DNA of 34,704 nt, from positions 1-34,704 of the forward strand of contig JBQTHD010000042.1 in NCBI GenBank assembly GCA_052390275.1, given 5' to 3'. The notes beneath the pieces were generated by a model that saw only the letters and a list, made by a program, of their open reading frames with translations, did no database searches and was not told where the DNA came from. The translations under genes and the position numbers were made by a program. The first letter of the stretch is position 1; every line of letters starts with the position of its first letter. Positions 1 to 7,219 of this stretch are shown here, piece after piece. The stretch comes from JBQTHD01 sp052390275 (GTDB taxonomy: Bacteria > Actinomycetota > Acidimicrobiia > Acidimicrobiales > AC-14).

Positions 1-158
1 GGTCTGTCTGCGAATTGGCTGGGTGGGTACGGCGAGCCACTCGGCGTTCATGGCAAGGCGCGAGGTCGAAGGAATACCCGTAGGTCTTTCGAGGCCGAGC
101 AACGCCGCCAGGGGCGCCGATGGCCGTAGTAGCCACCAGATCAATTCGGCGACAGACC
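1..158. repeat. MITE-like element with 17-bp imperfect terminal inverted repeats
   Basis: Positions 1-17 (GGTCTGTCTGCGAATTG) match the reverse complement of positions 142-158 at 15 of 17 bases, so the first 158 bases form a short element with terminal inverted repeats. No convincing gene lies inside; frames that stay open are short. The right end is followed by CTAGCTAG, which could be a target duplication, but the left flank is outside the window. It may be a non-autonomous insertion element or a repeated extragenic unit; copy number elsewhere cannot be seen. Confidence 0.5.
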
Positions 159-185
159 ACTAGCTAGCTAACGCCCGTCAGAACG

Positions 186-1637
186 ATGGCTTCCTGGCGG
201 ACGCCGCCGCACGGGCCTCCCGCGGCTCGGCAGGGACCCGTTCGCTCTCCCATTCGCCCAGGCGCTCGTTCCGTCTGGGCATTCGGGCGCCTGACCCGGG
301 CGCACGTGCTGGCTGTGGCCGGGGACACCCTGGTCACGGTGGCGCTGGCGGGCTCCCTGTTCTTCTCGATCTCCCCGGAGGCGGCGCGCGGTCGGGTTGC
401 TCTTTACCTGCTGTGCACCATCGCCCCCTTCGCAGCCCTCAGCCCCCTGGTCGGTCCCACCCTGGACCGCTTTCCGGCGTCCCGTCGAATGCTGATGGCC
501 CTGGCGGCGGGGCTTCGGGCTCTTTTGTGCCTCTCCATGGCTCGTCACCTCCAGAGCCTTTGGCTGTTCCCGGAGGCCTTCGCCCTCCTGGTGTTGTCCA
601 AAGTCCATCTGGTGGCCAAGGGATCACTGGTTCCCGAGGTGGTGGACCAGCCCGAACGTCTGGTGGCGGCCAACGCCCGCCTGGCGGTAGCGGGTGCGGT
701 GGGCGGGTTACTGGCCGCCCTTCCCGGCCTGGCCGTGATGAGGATCGACTCGCTCGGCTCGGCCTGGGCCGTGCGCCTGGCGGCGGTGGCCTACCTGGCC
801 TCGGCGGTCAGCGGACTGCGGGTGCCCACCGGGCTCCGCTCGGCTGCCCCTGACCCGTCCGCCCAGTTCGATGCGGGTCCGGCATGGGTCAACCCGCCCG
901 TGGGGGACCGCTACGGGACCTCATCGGCTCCGTCGCCGCTGCCCCTCGGCGCTGGGGCCGGCACTGCGTGTGCCGAAGGGGCGGCGGAGGTCTCCGCCGG
1001 CCCGGTGCCGGGCCCGGGCCAGCACGGCGGGATCCCCCGGGCGGGTGCGGCGGTGGGTGCGCTCCGGGCCATCGCCGGGCTCTGCACCTTCGGGCTGGCC
1101 TTCGCCTTCCGGGCCGCCGGGGCCCCTGCTTGGTGGTTCGGGCTGGTCCTCGGCCTGAGCGCCCTCGGCTCACTCCTGGGCTCGGCACTGGCCTCCCGGT
1201 TGCGGTCCTATCTGGACGAGGAAAGGATCGTGCAGGCCAGTTTGGCGGCCGTGGCCCTGGCATGCGGCACCGCCATGGCGATCGAGGGCTGGCCGGGGGC
1301 GGCCACGGTCGGATTGATCCTGGGGATGTCGGGTTCGGCGGCCAAGATGGCCTTCGACAGCATCATCCAGCGTGACGCCCCCGACTCGATGCGAGCCCGG
1401 ACGTTTGCCCGGATCGAGACCCGTCTACAGATCGCCTGGGCCGTCGGGGCGGGGGTGGCCGTGGTCATCCCCCTCGGCTCGGACCCCACCTTGGGATTGG
1501 GCGGCGCTGTCGGCATCGCCGCTCTGGCGTACTGGTACCTGGAGCCGTTGTCACGATCGCGCCGATCGCGTCTCAGTTTTGCGGCAGGTCGATTCGAGCC
1601 AGCCAGAGCCCCGGAGCGTCTATCTCCGCTGGAGTAG
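186..1637 (+). CDS. Major facilitator superfamily transporter
   Basis: This is a 483-residue polytopic membrane protein. Hydrophobic segments run from about residue 40 to the C-terminus, with the Acidimicrobiia-type MFS layout: an N-terminal half with a PLVGPTLDRF loop (an MFS motif-A-like turn between helices 2 and 3), a low-complexity cytoplasmic linker around residues 220-280, and a second half beginning near LRAIAGLCTF. Substrate cannot be told from sequence. Start at ATG 186 is the first in frame, but the first 30 residues are Pro/Arg rich and ribosome-binding sequence is weak, so a later start near residue 20-30 is possible. The 3' end overlaps the convergent DUF2342 gene by 65 bases. 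Confidence 0.8.
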   Translation: MASWRTPPHGPPAARQGPVRSPIRPGARSVWAFGRLTRAHVLAVAGDTLVTVALAGSLFFSISPEAARGRVALYLLCTIAPFAALSPLVGPTLDRFPASRRMLMALAAGLRALLCLSMARHLQSLWLFPEAFALLVLSKVHLVAKGSLVPEVVDQPERLVAANARLAVAGAVGGLLAALPGLAVMRIDSLGSAWAVRLAAVAYLASAVSGLRVPTGLRSAAPDPSAQFDAGPAWVNPPVGDRYGTSSAPSPLPLGAGAGTACAEGAAEVSAGPVPGPGQHGGIPRAGAAVGALRAIAGLCTFGLAFAFRAAGAPAWWFGLVLGLSALGSLLGSALASRLRSYLDEERIVQASLAAVALACGTAMAIEGWPGAATVGLILGMSGSAAKMAFDSIIQRDAPDSMRARTFARIETRLQIAWAVGAGVAVVIPLGSDPTLGLGGAVGIAALAYWYLEPLSRSRRSRLSFAAGRFEPARAPERLSPLE

Positions 1638-2880
1638 GCAACTCCCAGGGGCCCGACCAGAGCCGGGCCAGGGCCTCCTCGCCTCCTCGGGACAGCACCC
1701 CGGCCACGAACTCACTTCCGGCTTCATACCGCGTAGGACTCAGGTCAAGGCCGATGATCGAGGTGGCCAGGTTGTCCCCGTCCCCCCGTTCGCCCCGGCG
1801 ACGACGCAGAGCCTCGGCCAGCCGGTCGTAGGAACCAACGAAGCCGGCGCTGGCCCGCCCGACGACGTGATCGGTCCAGCCCACAAGTGCAGCCACCAGG
1901 GAGTCGAGGTGTGCGGCCACCTCCTGCTGGGCCGGCGTACGCACCAGGCCGAGCAGGGCCTCAGGTCGGGAGAACACCGAGGCCAGACCGGAGGGATCGG
2001 TGGGATCGAACTCCCCCAGGGTGGACTCCAGCGCGGCGGGGTCCAGCCGGAAACCGGTGATGAACTGGTTGATCAGGGCGTCGAGGTGAGCAGCGACGTG
2101 GGGACGGGAAAGCACCGACTGGGCCGCCAGCTCCCGCAGGCAGGACCACAGCCGCAGGTCGTCGGAGGGGAGGCTCCAGGCCTGGCCGAACTCATCCAGG
2201 TTGGCCGGCACTACCACCGGCCTTCCCGCGGCGCGGGGAAGGGGCAGATCCCCGTTACCGAAAACGCGGCGGGCCAAATGTCCGGCCATGGTGCCCGCCT
2301 GAACTCCAAGGAGGATGGGGCTGATCATCCGGCCCAACTGGCCCATCAGGTCTGCCCCGAGCCCTTCGCCTCCGCCCCCGGGCGACCAAGCCCCCGCGGC
2401 CGGTGCGCCGCCCAGGCCGAAGAGGCTGACCCAAGGGGGCGGCCCTGCCGGCCCTGCGGGTTCGGCGGGCTCCGGATTGCCGGCCGCGGCCGTCCTCGAA
2501 GTTCCAGATGCCCCGGGCGTACCCCCTCCGGGGCTGGAGCCGGAGGTCAACGACCGGGCGAGCCTCTCGAACACCGCCGACAGGTCCTCGAGTGCCTGGT
2601 TGGCCCACTGACCCCTCGTCAAAGGCTGAATCGCGACCAACCGGTCGGCCGCGGCCAGCGTGACACCCGCCACGTCCGCCATCCGCAACTCGGCCACCCG
2701 CCACAACTCCTCCAGCCCGATACGTTCGGCCGGTTCCACGTTGGCTTCGACCTCACCGGCAACGGCCAGCCAACCTGAAAGTTGTCGGGCAACGTCCCAG
2801 TTGACCGGACCGGAGGCCGCCATCATCCGAGCCAGATCCCCAAACATGGGCATGCCACCGAACGGGTTCTCCGATGTCAT
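1573..2880 (-). CDS. DUF2342 / zinc-dependent metalloprotease-like protein with degraded metal motif
   Basis: This 435-residue protein has the organisation of the actinobacterial DUF2342 family (putative zinc hydrolases, including the coenzyme-F420-associated branch). The N-terminal region around residues 20-110 is conserved-looking, a Gly/Pro/Ala-rich spacer covers about 112-175, and the C-terminal half is helical with the family phrase VVVPANLDEF at about 222-231. In family members the following helix carries an REAAH-type metal site; here the equivalent is RELAAQ (249-254), so the metal-binding histidine is Gln. That suggests a non-catalytic relative, although the family assignment itself is from memory of the pattern. 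Its ATG overlaps the stop of the upstream PDZ gene by four bases (ATGA), so the two are probably translationally coupled. Confidence 0.7.
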   Translation of the reverse strand: MTSENPFGGMPMFGDLARMMAASGPVNWDVARQLSGWLAVAGEVEANVEPAERIGLEELWRVAELRMADVAGVTLAAADRLVAIQPLTRGQWANQALEDLSAVFERLARSLTSGSSPGGGTPGASGTSRTAAAGNPEPAEPAGPAGPPPWVSLFGLGGAPAAGAWSPGGGGEGLGADLMGQLGRMISPILLGVQAGTMAGHLARRVFGNGDLPLPRAAGRPVVVPANLDEFGQAWSLPSDDLRLWSCLRELAAQSVLSRPHVAAHLDALINQFITGFRLDPAALESTLGEFDPTDPSGLASVFSRPEALLGLVRTPAQQEVAAHLDSLVAALVGWTDHVVGRASAGFVGSYDRLAEALRRRRGERGDGDNLATSIIGLDLSPTRYEAGSEFVAGVLSRGGEEALARLWSGPWELPTPAEIDAPGLWLARIDLPQN

Positions 2881-3581
2881 CGTGGTTGATCCGCGGGGTG
2901 GGCGTCGCCGTCGGTGGCCTTGGGTTGACCTGAATCACCCCGGGTCCCCTCCGGCCGGGGAGGCGGGGCGAGGGTGGCCACCGTGGTGCGGGGCCGCCCG
3001 TCGCGCATGAAGGAAACTCGCACCGTTTCACCCGGTTGGTGGACGCCCAGGCGCTCGATGAGGTCGGCCATGGTCATGACCGGTTGTTCATCGAGGGCCA
3101 GGATGAGATCGCCGGATTTCATCTCACAGTCAAGCGCCGGGCTCCCCGCCATCACCTCGGTTATGAGTACCCCGCCGGGCACACCCATTCGCTTCGCCGA
3201 GGTGGCTTTCAGGCTCCCCCCCGCGACCCCGAACCAGACCGGCTGGGCGGCGCGGCCGAGGGGCCCTTCCTCCAACGCGGCGTCGACCCCTGGTGCGGGG
3301 GGCTCGCTGCCAGCCCCGGTCACCACTCCGAACTGGGTGCTGGGCGGGGGTTCGGGGTCGATGGTCTCCGGGCGCAGGAGTCCGATCAGGGCCACCACGA
3401 CGGTGACCGACACCACGCTGGCGGCCAGGCTGGAGGCGGCGACCGCTGGCCACAGGCGGCGGCGGGGCAACGGCGGTGGGGCCATGGCCGCCCATTCGGA
3501 GGGATGTCGCCACAGCCGGTCATCGGGCGGAAGAACCGGGCCAAAACGTTCGGCTTCGTCGTCGGGCTCCACCTCCTCCAC
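2877..3581 (-). CDS. Membrane-anchored PDZ-domain protein (HtrA-like without protease domain)
   Basis: From a GTG at 3581, preceded by TAGGA about 9 bases upstream, this encodes about 234 residues. Residues 1-43 are acidic and contain DRLWRHPSEW, a motif seen in actinobacterial trypsin-like HtrA proteins. A single transmembrane helix follows at about 44-69, then a Pro-rich linker, then one PDZ domain (about 115-215) with the GVLITEV, GDLILALDEQPV and VSFMRDG elements. The trypsin domain expected between helix and PDZ is absent: only about 40 residues lie there and no His-Asp-Ser triad is visible. The reading frame stays open upstream of 3581 into the antisense of moaE, so longer starts are formally possible but unlikely. 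It is the first gene of the operon with the DUF2342 protein. Confidence 0.7.
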   Translation of the reverse strand: MEEVEPDDEAERFGPVLPPDDRLWRHPSEWAAMAPPPLPRRRLWPAVAASSLAASVVSVTVVVALIGLLRPETIDPEPPPSTQFGVVTGAGSEPPAPGVDAALEEGPLGRAAQPVWFGVAGGSLKATSAKRMGVPGGVLITEVMAGSPALDCEMKSGDLILALDEQPVMTMADLIERLGVHQPGETVRVSFMRDGRPRTTVATLAPPPRPEGTRGDSGQPKATDGDAHPADQPR

Positions 3582-3683
3582 CCGGGTGATCCTACCGGCG
3601 GGACGCAGAAAACGACCTTCGCCCCGGTGCCCGCCACCACAGAGCGCGGTTATCGAAGGTGACCGTCGGTAGCATCGGGGGCA

Positions 3684-4208
3684 ATGCCCGATAGCGGATC
3701 CGCCCAGTTGGCCGAGGTTGATGTCTCGGACCCTCGGGCCGAGTCCAACTATCTGCGCCTCACGCAGGCACCGCTGCCAGTCGACGAAATGAGCCGGTGG
3801 GTCAACGACCCGGGAGCCGGAGCGGTGGTGGTCTTCCTCGGCACGGTCCGCGACCACTCGGAGAACCGGGAGGGCGTCGTGAGCCTGGAGTACGAGGCCT
3901 ATGAGGACGAGGCGGCCCGGCGGCTGGAACAACTGGCCCAAGCCGTTCGCATCCGATGGCCGGTGCTGATTCGTCTGGCCATCGCCCACCGTCTGGGGGT
4001 GTTGGCGGTAGGCGAGCCGTCGGTTCTGGTGGCCGTTTCCACACCCCATCGTGCTCAGGCCTTCGATGCGGCCGAGTGGTGCATCGACACCCTCAAGGCC
4101 ACCCTGCCCATCTGGAAACGCGAGACTTGGGCGGGCGGATCGGACTGGGGTCAATGCGCCCATGGGGTGGATTCGGTCCCGGCGCCGGCGCCGGCGGCCC
4201 AGCCATGA
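3684..4208 (+). CDS. moaE: Molybdopterin synthase catalytic subunit MoaE
   Basis: MoaE pairs with MoaD to insert the two sulfurs that turn cyclic pyranopterin monophosphate into molybdopterin in the cytoplasm. The 174-residue protein shows the family signatures: FLGTVRDHS (about 52-60), SLEYEAYEDEA (about 68-80), HRLGVLAVGE (about 105-114), HRAQAFDAA and IDTLKATLPIWKRE, whose lysines are the conserved active-site pair. An N-terminal extension of about 30 residues precedes the first conserved strand, so the true start may lie downstream, near the conserved LTQAPL. The gene is divergent from the PDZ gene, with about 100 bases between starts. No moaD or other molybdenum cofactor gene is in the window. 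The stop overlaps the next ATG (ATGA). Confidence 0.93.
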   Translation: MPDSGSAQLAEVDVSDPRAESNYLRLTQAPLPVDEMSRWVNDPGAGAVVVFLGTVRDHSENREGVVSLEYEAYEDEAARRLEQLAQAVRIRWPVLIRLAIAHRLGVLAVGEPSVLVAVSTPHRAQAFDAAEWCIDTLKATLPIWKRETWAGGSDWGQCAHGVDSVPAPAPAAQP

Positions 4209-4408
4209 GCAGCCTCGTCTTTCTGGGGCTGGCCGTCCTTCTCAGCCTGATCGGCTGCCTGGCCCTGTGGCTCCGGAGGCGCACCCCCCGGTCGATGACA
4301 TCGCACATCGCCGCGTTCGCCGCCGAACTCGATGCCCTGGCTCCCCGTCAGGACGATCCCCTGCGGCCCCGCCCGGGCCGTACCCCCAAGGGCCGACGCT
4401 CTGGCTAG
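4205..4408 (+). CDS. Small single-helix membrane protein
   Basis: This gene of 67 residues starts in an ATGA overlap with the moaE stop. An N-terminal transmembrane helix covers about residues 2-24 (VFLGLAVLLSLIGCLALWL) and is followed by a basic cytoplasmic tail (LRRRTPRSM, then PRPGRTPKGRR). It has no recognised domain. Its 3' end overlaps the annotated start of mreB by 77 bases, so coupling with both neighbours is likely. A role at the membrane alongside MreB is only a guess from position. Confidence 0.6.
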   Translation: MSSLVFLGLAVLLSLIGCLALWLRRRTPRSMTSHIAAFAAELDALAPRQDDPLRPRPGRTPKGRRSG

Positions 4409-5405
4409 AGACCTGGCCATCGACCTGGGTACGGCCAACACGTTGGTCTACGCCAAGAGCCGGGGGATCGTGCTCAACGAGCCCACCGTCATCGCCCTGA
4501 ACGTCCAGACCCGCGACGTCCTGGCCATGGGCCAACAGGCCTGGCAGATGATCGGGCGAACGCCGGGGTACATCCAGGCGGTCCGTCCGCTGCGCAAAGG
4601 GGCCATCACCGATTTCGAGGTGACCCAGCGCATGATCAGGCTGCTCCTCCAGCGGGCCGGCCTGTCCCGGTTCCAACGACCCCGGGTGCTTTTGTGTGTT
4701 CCGTCGGCGATCACCGAGGTTGAACGGCGGGCGGTCAAAGAAGCGGCCCGCCAGGCCGGCGCCACCGATGCCCACCTCCTGCCCCAGCCGATGGCCGCGG
4801 CCATCGGCGCCGGCCTTCCCATCCACGAACCGCTGGGCAACATGGTGGTCGACATCGGCGGGGGGACGTCGGAGACAGCCATGATCTCCCTGGGGGGCAT
4901 CGTTGCCATCCAGGCTCTGCGAGTGGGCTCCTTCGACATCGACGCCTCCATCCAGTCCTACGTCCGCCGGGAGTACGGAATGGCCATCGGCGAGCGAACG
5001 GCCGAGGAGATCAAGCTGGCCATCGGCTCGGCCTACCCCGACGACGACGAGCGTAAAGCCGAGGTCCGGGGCCGGGACCTGATGAGCGGCCTGCCCAAGA
5101 CCGCCATCTTGACCCCCGAGGAAGTGCGCGGCGCCATCGAGGAGCAGGTACGGGCGATCTGCGAATCGGTGGTCGAATGCCTCGGGTGCGCCCCCCCGGA
5201 ACTGGCCCAGGACCTGATCACGCAGGGGATTCACCTGGTGGGAGGCGGTGGCATGCTCCGAGGCCTCGACCGCCGCCTGAGCGAGGAGACCGATCTACCG
5301 GTACATCTCGTCCAGGCACCCCTCGAGTGCGTGGTTCTGGGAGCCGGGAAATGTCTGGAGTCCTACGACTCCCTACGGGTTCTGTTCATGGGAGCCGAGC
5401 GCTAA
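4332..5405 (+). CDS. mreB: Rod shape-determining protein MreB
   Basis: This is a bacterial actin homologue that forms membrane-associated filaments directing lateral wall synthesis. Nucleotide-binding motifs are in place: phosphate-1 loop AIDLGTANTLVY (about 29-40), phosphate-2 loop VVDIGGGTSETAM (about 172-184) and the adenosine loop HLVGGGGMLRGL (about 302-313). The length of 357 residues is slightly over the usual 330-345 because of roughly 25 extra N-terminal residues. ATG 4332 is the only ATG in frame before the first motif, but it lies well inside the upstream gene, so a CTG or other alternative start near 4400 is possible. No mreC, mreD, rodA or pbp2 gene follows; the next gene is on the opposite strand. 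Confidence 0.9.
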   Translation: MPWLPVRTIPCGPARAVPPRADALARDLAIDLGTANTLVYAKSRGIVLNEPTVIALNVQTRDVLAMGQQAWQMIGRTPGYIQAVRPLRKGAITDFEVTQRMIRLLLQRAGLSRFQRPRVLLCVPSAITEVERRAVKEAARQAGATDAHLLPQPMAAAIGAGLPIHEPLGNMVVDIGGGTSETAMISLGGIVAIQALRVGSFDIDASIQSYVRREYGMAIGERTAEEIKLAIGSAYPDDDERKAEVRGRDLMSGLPKTAILTPEEVRGAIEEQVRAICESVVECLGCAPPELAQDLITQGIHLVGGGGMLRGLDRRLSEETDLPVHLVQAPLECVVLGAGKCLESYDSLRVLFMGAER

Positions 5406-5410
5406 GGCCG

Positions 5411-5498
5411 TTACCTATTGAAGTTCAGCGGTTTCGGCGTCTACCTACCAAAGTTCAGCGGTTTTGGCGTCGACCTACCGAAGTTCAGCGGTTGGCGT
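5411..5498. repeat. 30-bp tandem repeat, three copies
   Basis: The core AAGTTCAGCGGTTT recurs at 5421, 5451 and 5481, an exact 30-base period, and each copy begins with CCTA(T/C)C-like sequence. Copy 3 is two bases shorter and runs into the last codons of the HEAT-repeat gene on the minus strand. The array lies between the convergent ends of mreB and the HEAT gene. Because the unit is a multiple of three, every frame is itself periodic. There are no spacers between copies, so it is not a CRISPR array. Confidence 0.9.
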
Positions 5499-6150
5499 CG
5501 GGCGAACGATCGACGAGCAGGTCCTCGGCGGCCTGGCGAACCTGCCAGTCCCGATCGGTTGCCGCCCGGGCGAGGGCTGCATCCACCCGGGTTCCCTCGA
5601 ACCCGGCCAGGGCGATGACGGCCCGCCGGCGAACGGCCGGCCGGTCCGCAGCGGCTGCCAGGATGGCGTCGAGGCCGAGCGGGTGGCCAATGGCCCCCAG
5701 AGCGGCCACTGCCGCCTCTCGGCACAGGGGGTCGTCGTGGCCGGAGGCCATGGCGCTCAGGTCCTCCAGAATGCAGTGACCATCCGGGCCGTCGGCCGCC
5801 GCGGTCCCCCGCTCTCCCAGGGCCCAGGCGGCCACCTCACCCACCGACGGGTCGGTGTCGCCCAGGTGGTGGGCCAGATCGGCGGCGGCGATCTCATGGT
5901 TCTGGGCGGCCAGGGACAGGGCCCGCCGGCGGACCCGGGGGTCGCCGTCGGCCATGGCGGCCATCAGGGCGGCCCTGGTGATCAAGTTCATCCGGTCCAA
6001 AGCCCCCAGGGCGGCTGCCCGGATTGGGGGGTCCGGGTGGGTCAATCCGCTTTCCGCCGTTGCCTGGTCTCGCCGGTAGCCGGCCAGAACCATCGACCGA
6101 CGGTCGACTTCGCCGTCGCCGGGAGGTGAGGGGCCCGGTCTCATTGCCAT
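5485..6150 (-). CDS. HEAT-repeat protein
   Basis: The 221-residue protein is made of five or six alpha-alpha repeats of about 30-33 residues. Helix pairs such as HPDPPIRAAALGAL, DGDPRVRRRALSLA, DTDPSVGEVAAWAL, HDDPLCREAAVAAL and DRDWQVRQAAEDLL mark successive units with the Asp-Pro-x-Val/Ile-Arg turn typical of HEAT/PBS-lyase-type repeats. No catalytic domain is visible, so it is most likely a protein-protein scaffold; its partner is unknown. The first 18 residues are Pro/Gly rich, and an internal Met at residue 20 (MVLAGYRRD) may be the true start, which would leave room for a promoter in the otherwise 17-base gap to the divergent sortase gene. Confidence 0.75.
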   Translation of the reverse strand: MAMRPGPSPPGDGEVDRRSMVLAGYRRDQATAESGLTHPDPPIRAAALGALDRMNLITRAALMAAMADGDPRVRRRALSLAAQNHEIAAADLAHHLGDTDPSVGEVAAWALGERGTAAADGPDGHCILEDLSAMASGHDDPLCREAAVAALGAIGHPLGLDAILAAAADRPAVRRRAVIALAGFEGTRVDAALARAATDRDWQVRQAAEDLLVDRSPDANR

Positions 6151-6167
6151 GCGCGAAACTCACGCCC

Positions 6168-6794
6168 ATGTTCGGTCTTCGCCGCGGCATGGTCGCGCTG
6201 GCGGCCGGGAGTCTGTGGTGGGCCGGTAGTTGTGCACCCTCGGTGCGCCTGGTCGATCCGCCCATGGAGTTGGAAAGCCCGCAACTGGAGTTGCCGGAGA
6301 TCCTGGGGCTGCCCGCCCCTCCGGCCACCATTGCGCCGGAACCCTTTCCCGGCCCGCCGCCCGGACCCATCGCCATCCCGGCTCAGCCCTACGCCCCTGA
6401 AGCGGTGAGCGAGATCGGCACGATTGAGATTCCCGCCATTGGGTTGACCCACAAAATGTTCCAGGGCGTGACCCTGCACAACATCGATCGAGGACCCAGC
6501 CATTGGACGGGATCGGCCATGCCCGGCCAGTCGGGAAACGTGGTGGTGGCAGGTCATCGGGTGACCCGGACCCGACCGTTTCGCAACATCGACTCCCTCA
6601 AACCCGGAGACCAGATCATCTTTACCGTGGCCGGGGTCCGCACGGTTTACCAGGTGACCGGCAACCAGGTGGTCGATCCCAGCGCGGTGTGGATAGCCGA
6701 TCAGACTCCGGCCTTCACCGCCACCCTCTACGCCTGTCACCCGCCCGGCTCTGCCCAGTACCGGTTCGTCGTCCACGCCGCCATCGTGGCCTAG
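6168..6794 (+). CDS. Sortase (class E-like transpeptidase)
   Basis: Sortases cleave a C-terminal sorting signal and attach surface proteins to the wall outside the cell. From ATG 6168 the product is 208 residues with an N-terminal hydrophobic segment (about 8-20) ending in WAGSC, a Pro-rich stalk to about residue 70, and the sortase barrel. The triad is visible: His in VVVAGHRVTR, Cys in TLYACHPPGS and Arg in QYRFVV. The Cys context TLxxCHP fits class E, common in Actinobacteria. The hydrophobic segment with Cys could be a degenerate lipobox rather than a plain membrane anchor. No LPxTG/LAxTG substrate gene or pilin is in the window, so it is probably a housekeeping enzyme. Confidence 0.85.
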   Translation: MFGLRRGMVALAAGSLWWAGSCAPSVRLVDPPMELESPQLELPEILGLPAPPATIAPEPFPGPPPGPIAIPAQPYAPEAVSEIGTIEIPAIGLTHKMFQGVTLHNIDRGPSHWTGSAMPGQSGNVVVAGHRVTRTRPFRNIDSLKPGDQIIFTVAGVRTVYQVTGNQVVDPSAVWIADQTPAFTATLYACHPPGSAQYRFVVHAAIVA

Positions 6795-6856
6795 TGCACC
6801 GCTTCCTTGCCCCGGTACGCAGGGGTATCGAGGCTCCGGTGCGCCCTGCTCTCGAC

Positions 6857-6925
6857 GCCGAGCGCTCGGCGACCGTCACGACTTACGAAATGGTCTTGCC
6901 GTGATCGGTCCCCGGTGACCGGGGA
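6857..6925. terminator. Two inverted repeats between convergent genes
   Basis: The gap between the convergent sortase and small membrane protein genes holds a perfect 14-base palindrome (GCCGAGCGCTCGGC, 6857-6870) and a perfect 8-bp stem with one central base (TCCCCGGT-G-ACCGGGGA, 6909-6925). Neither is followed by a clear T-run on either strand. Position between tail-to-tail genes favours transcription termination, but this is inference. Confidence 0.4.
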
Positions 6926-6951
6926 GAACGCCTGCCCGGTACGAGATGGCG

Positions 6952-7218
6952 CTACTGCGCCAGGGCCATGACTGCGCTGAGGGCCAGGCCCGCCATCACG
7001 GCCAGGACCAGTCCAGTGGCGGTGACCAGGGCGGCCAGACGGGTGAACAGGTAGAAGCGGTCCGGGGCAGGTTCGTCCCACCCTCCCGGCCTGCCCCGGG
7101 CGGCCCCTTCGCCGGTTGCCTCCGTGGCACTGTTGGCGGGCCCAGGCTCGGTACCGGCCTGGCTGATCATGCGCAGCACCATCACTGCCACCGACAAAAC
7201 GACAAGGCTGACTATCAC
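6952..7218 (-). CDS. Small two-helix membrane protein
   Basis: About 88 residues from GTG 7218 (a second GTG lies at 7230). A transmembrane helix begins at the N-terminus (VSLVVLSVAVMVLRMI). A hydrophilic Gly/Pro/Ala-rich loop of about 35 residues follows, then a second helix (LAALVTATGLVLAVMAGLALSAVMA) ends the protein. No known domain is recognised. Its start overlaps or abuts the divergent start of the S16 peptidase gene, so the two must be expressed from promoters lying inside each other's coding regions. Function is unknown; a link with the neighbouring membrane peptidase is only suggested by position. Confidence 0.6.
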   Translation of the reverse strand: MIVSLVVLSVAVMVLRMISQAGTEPGPANSATEATGEGAARGRPGGWDEPAPDRFYLFTRLAALVTATGLVLAVMAGLALSAVMALAQ

Positions 7219-7219
7219 T

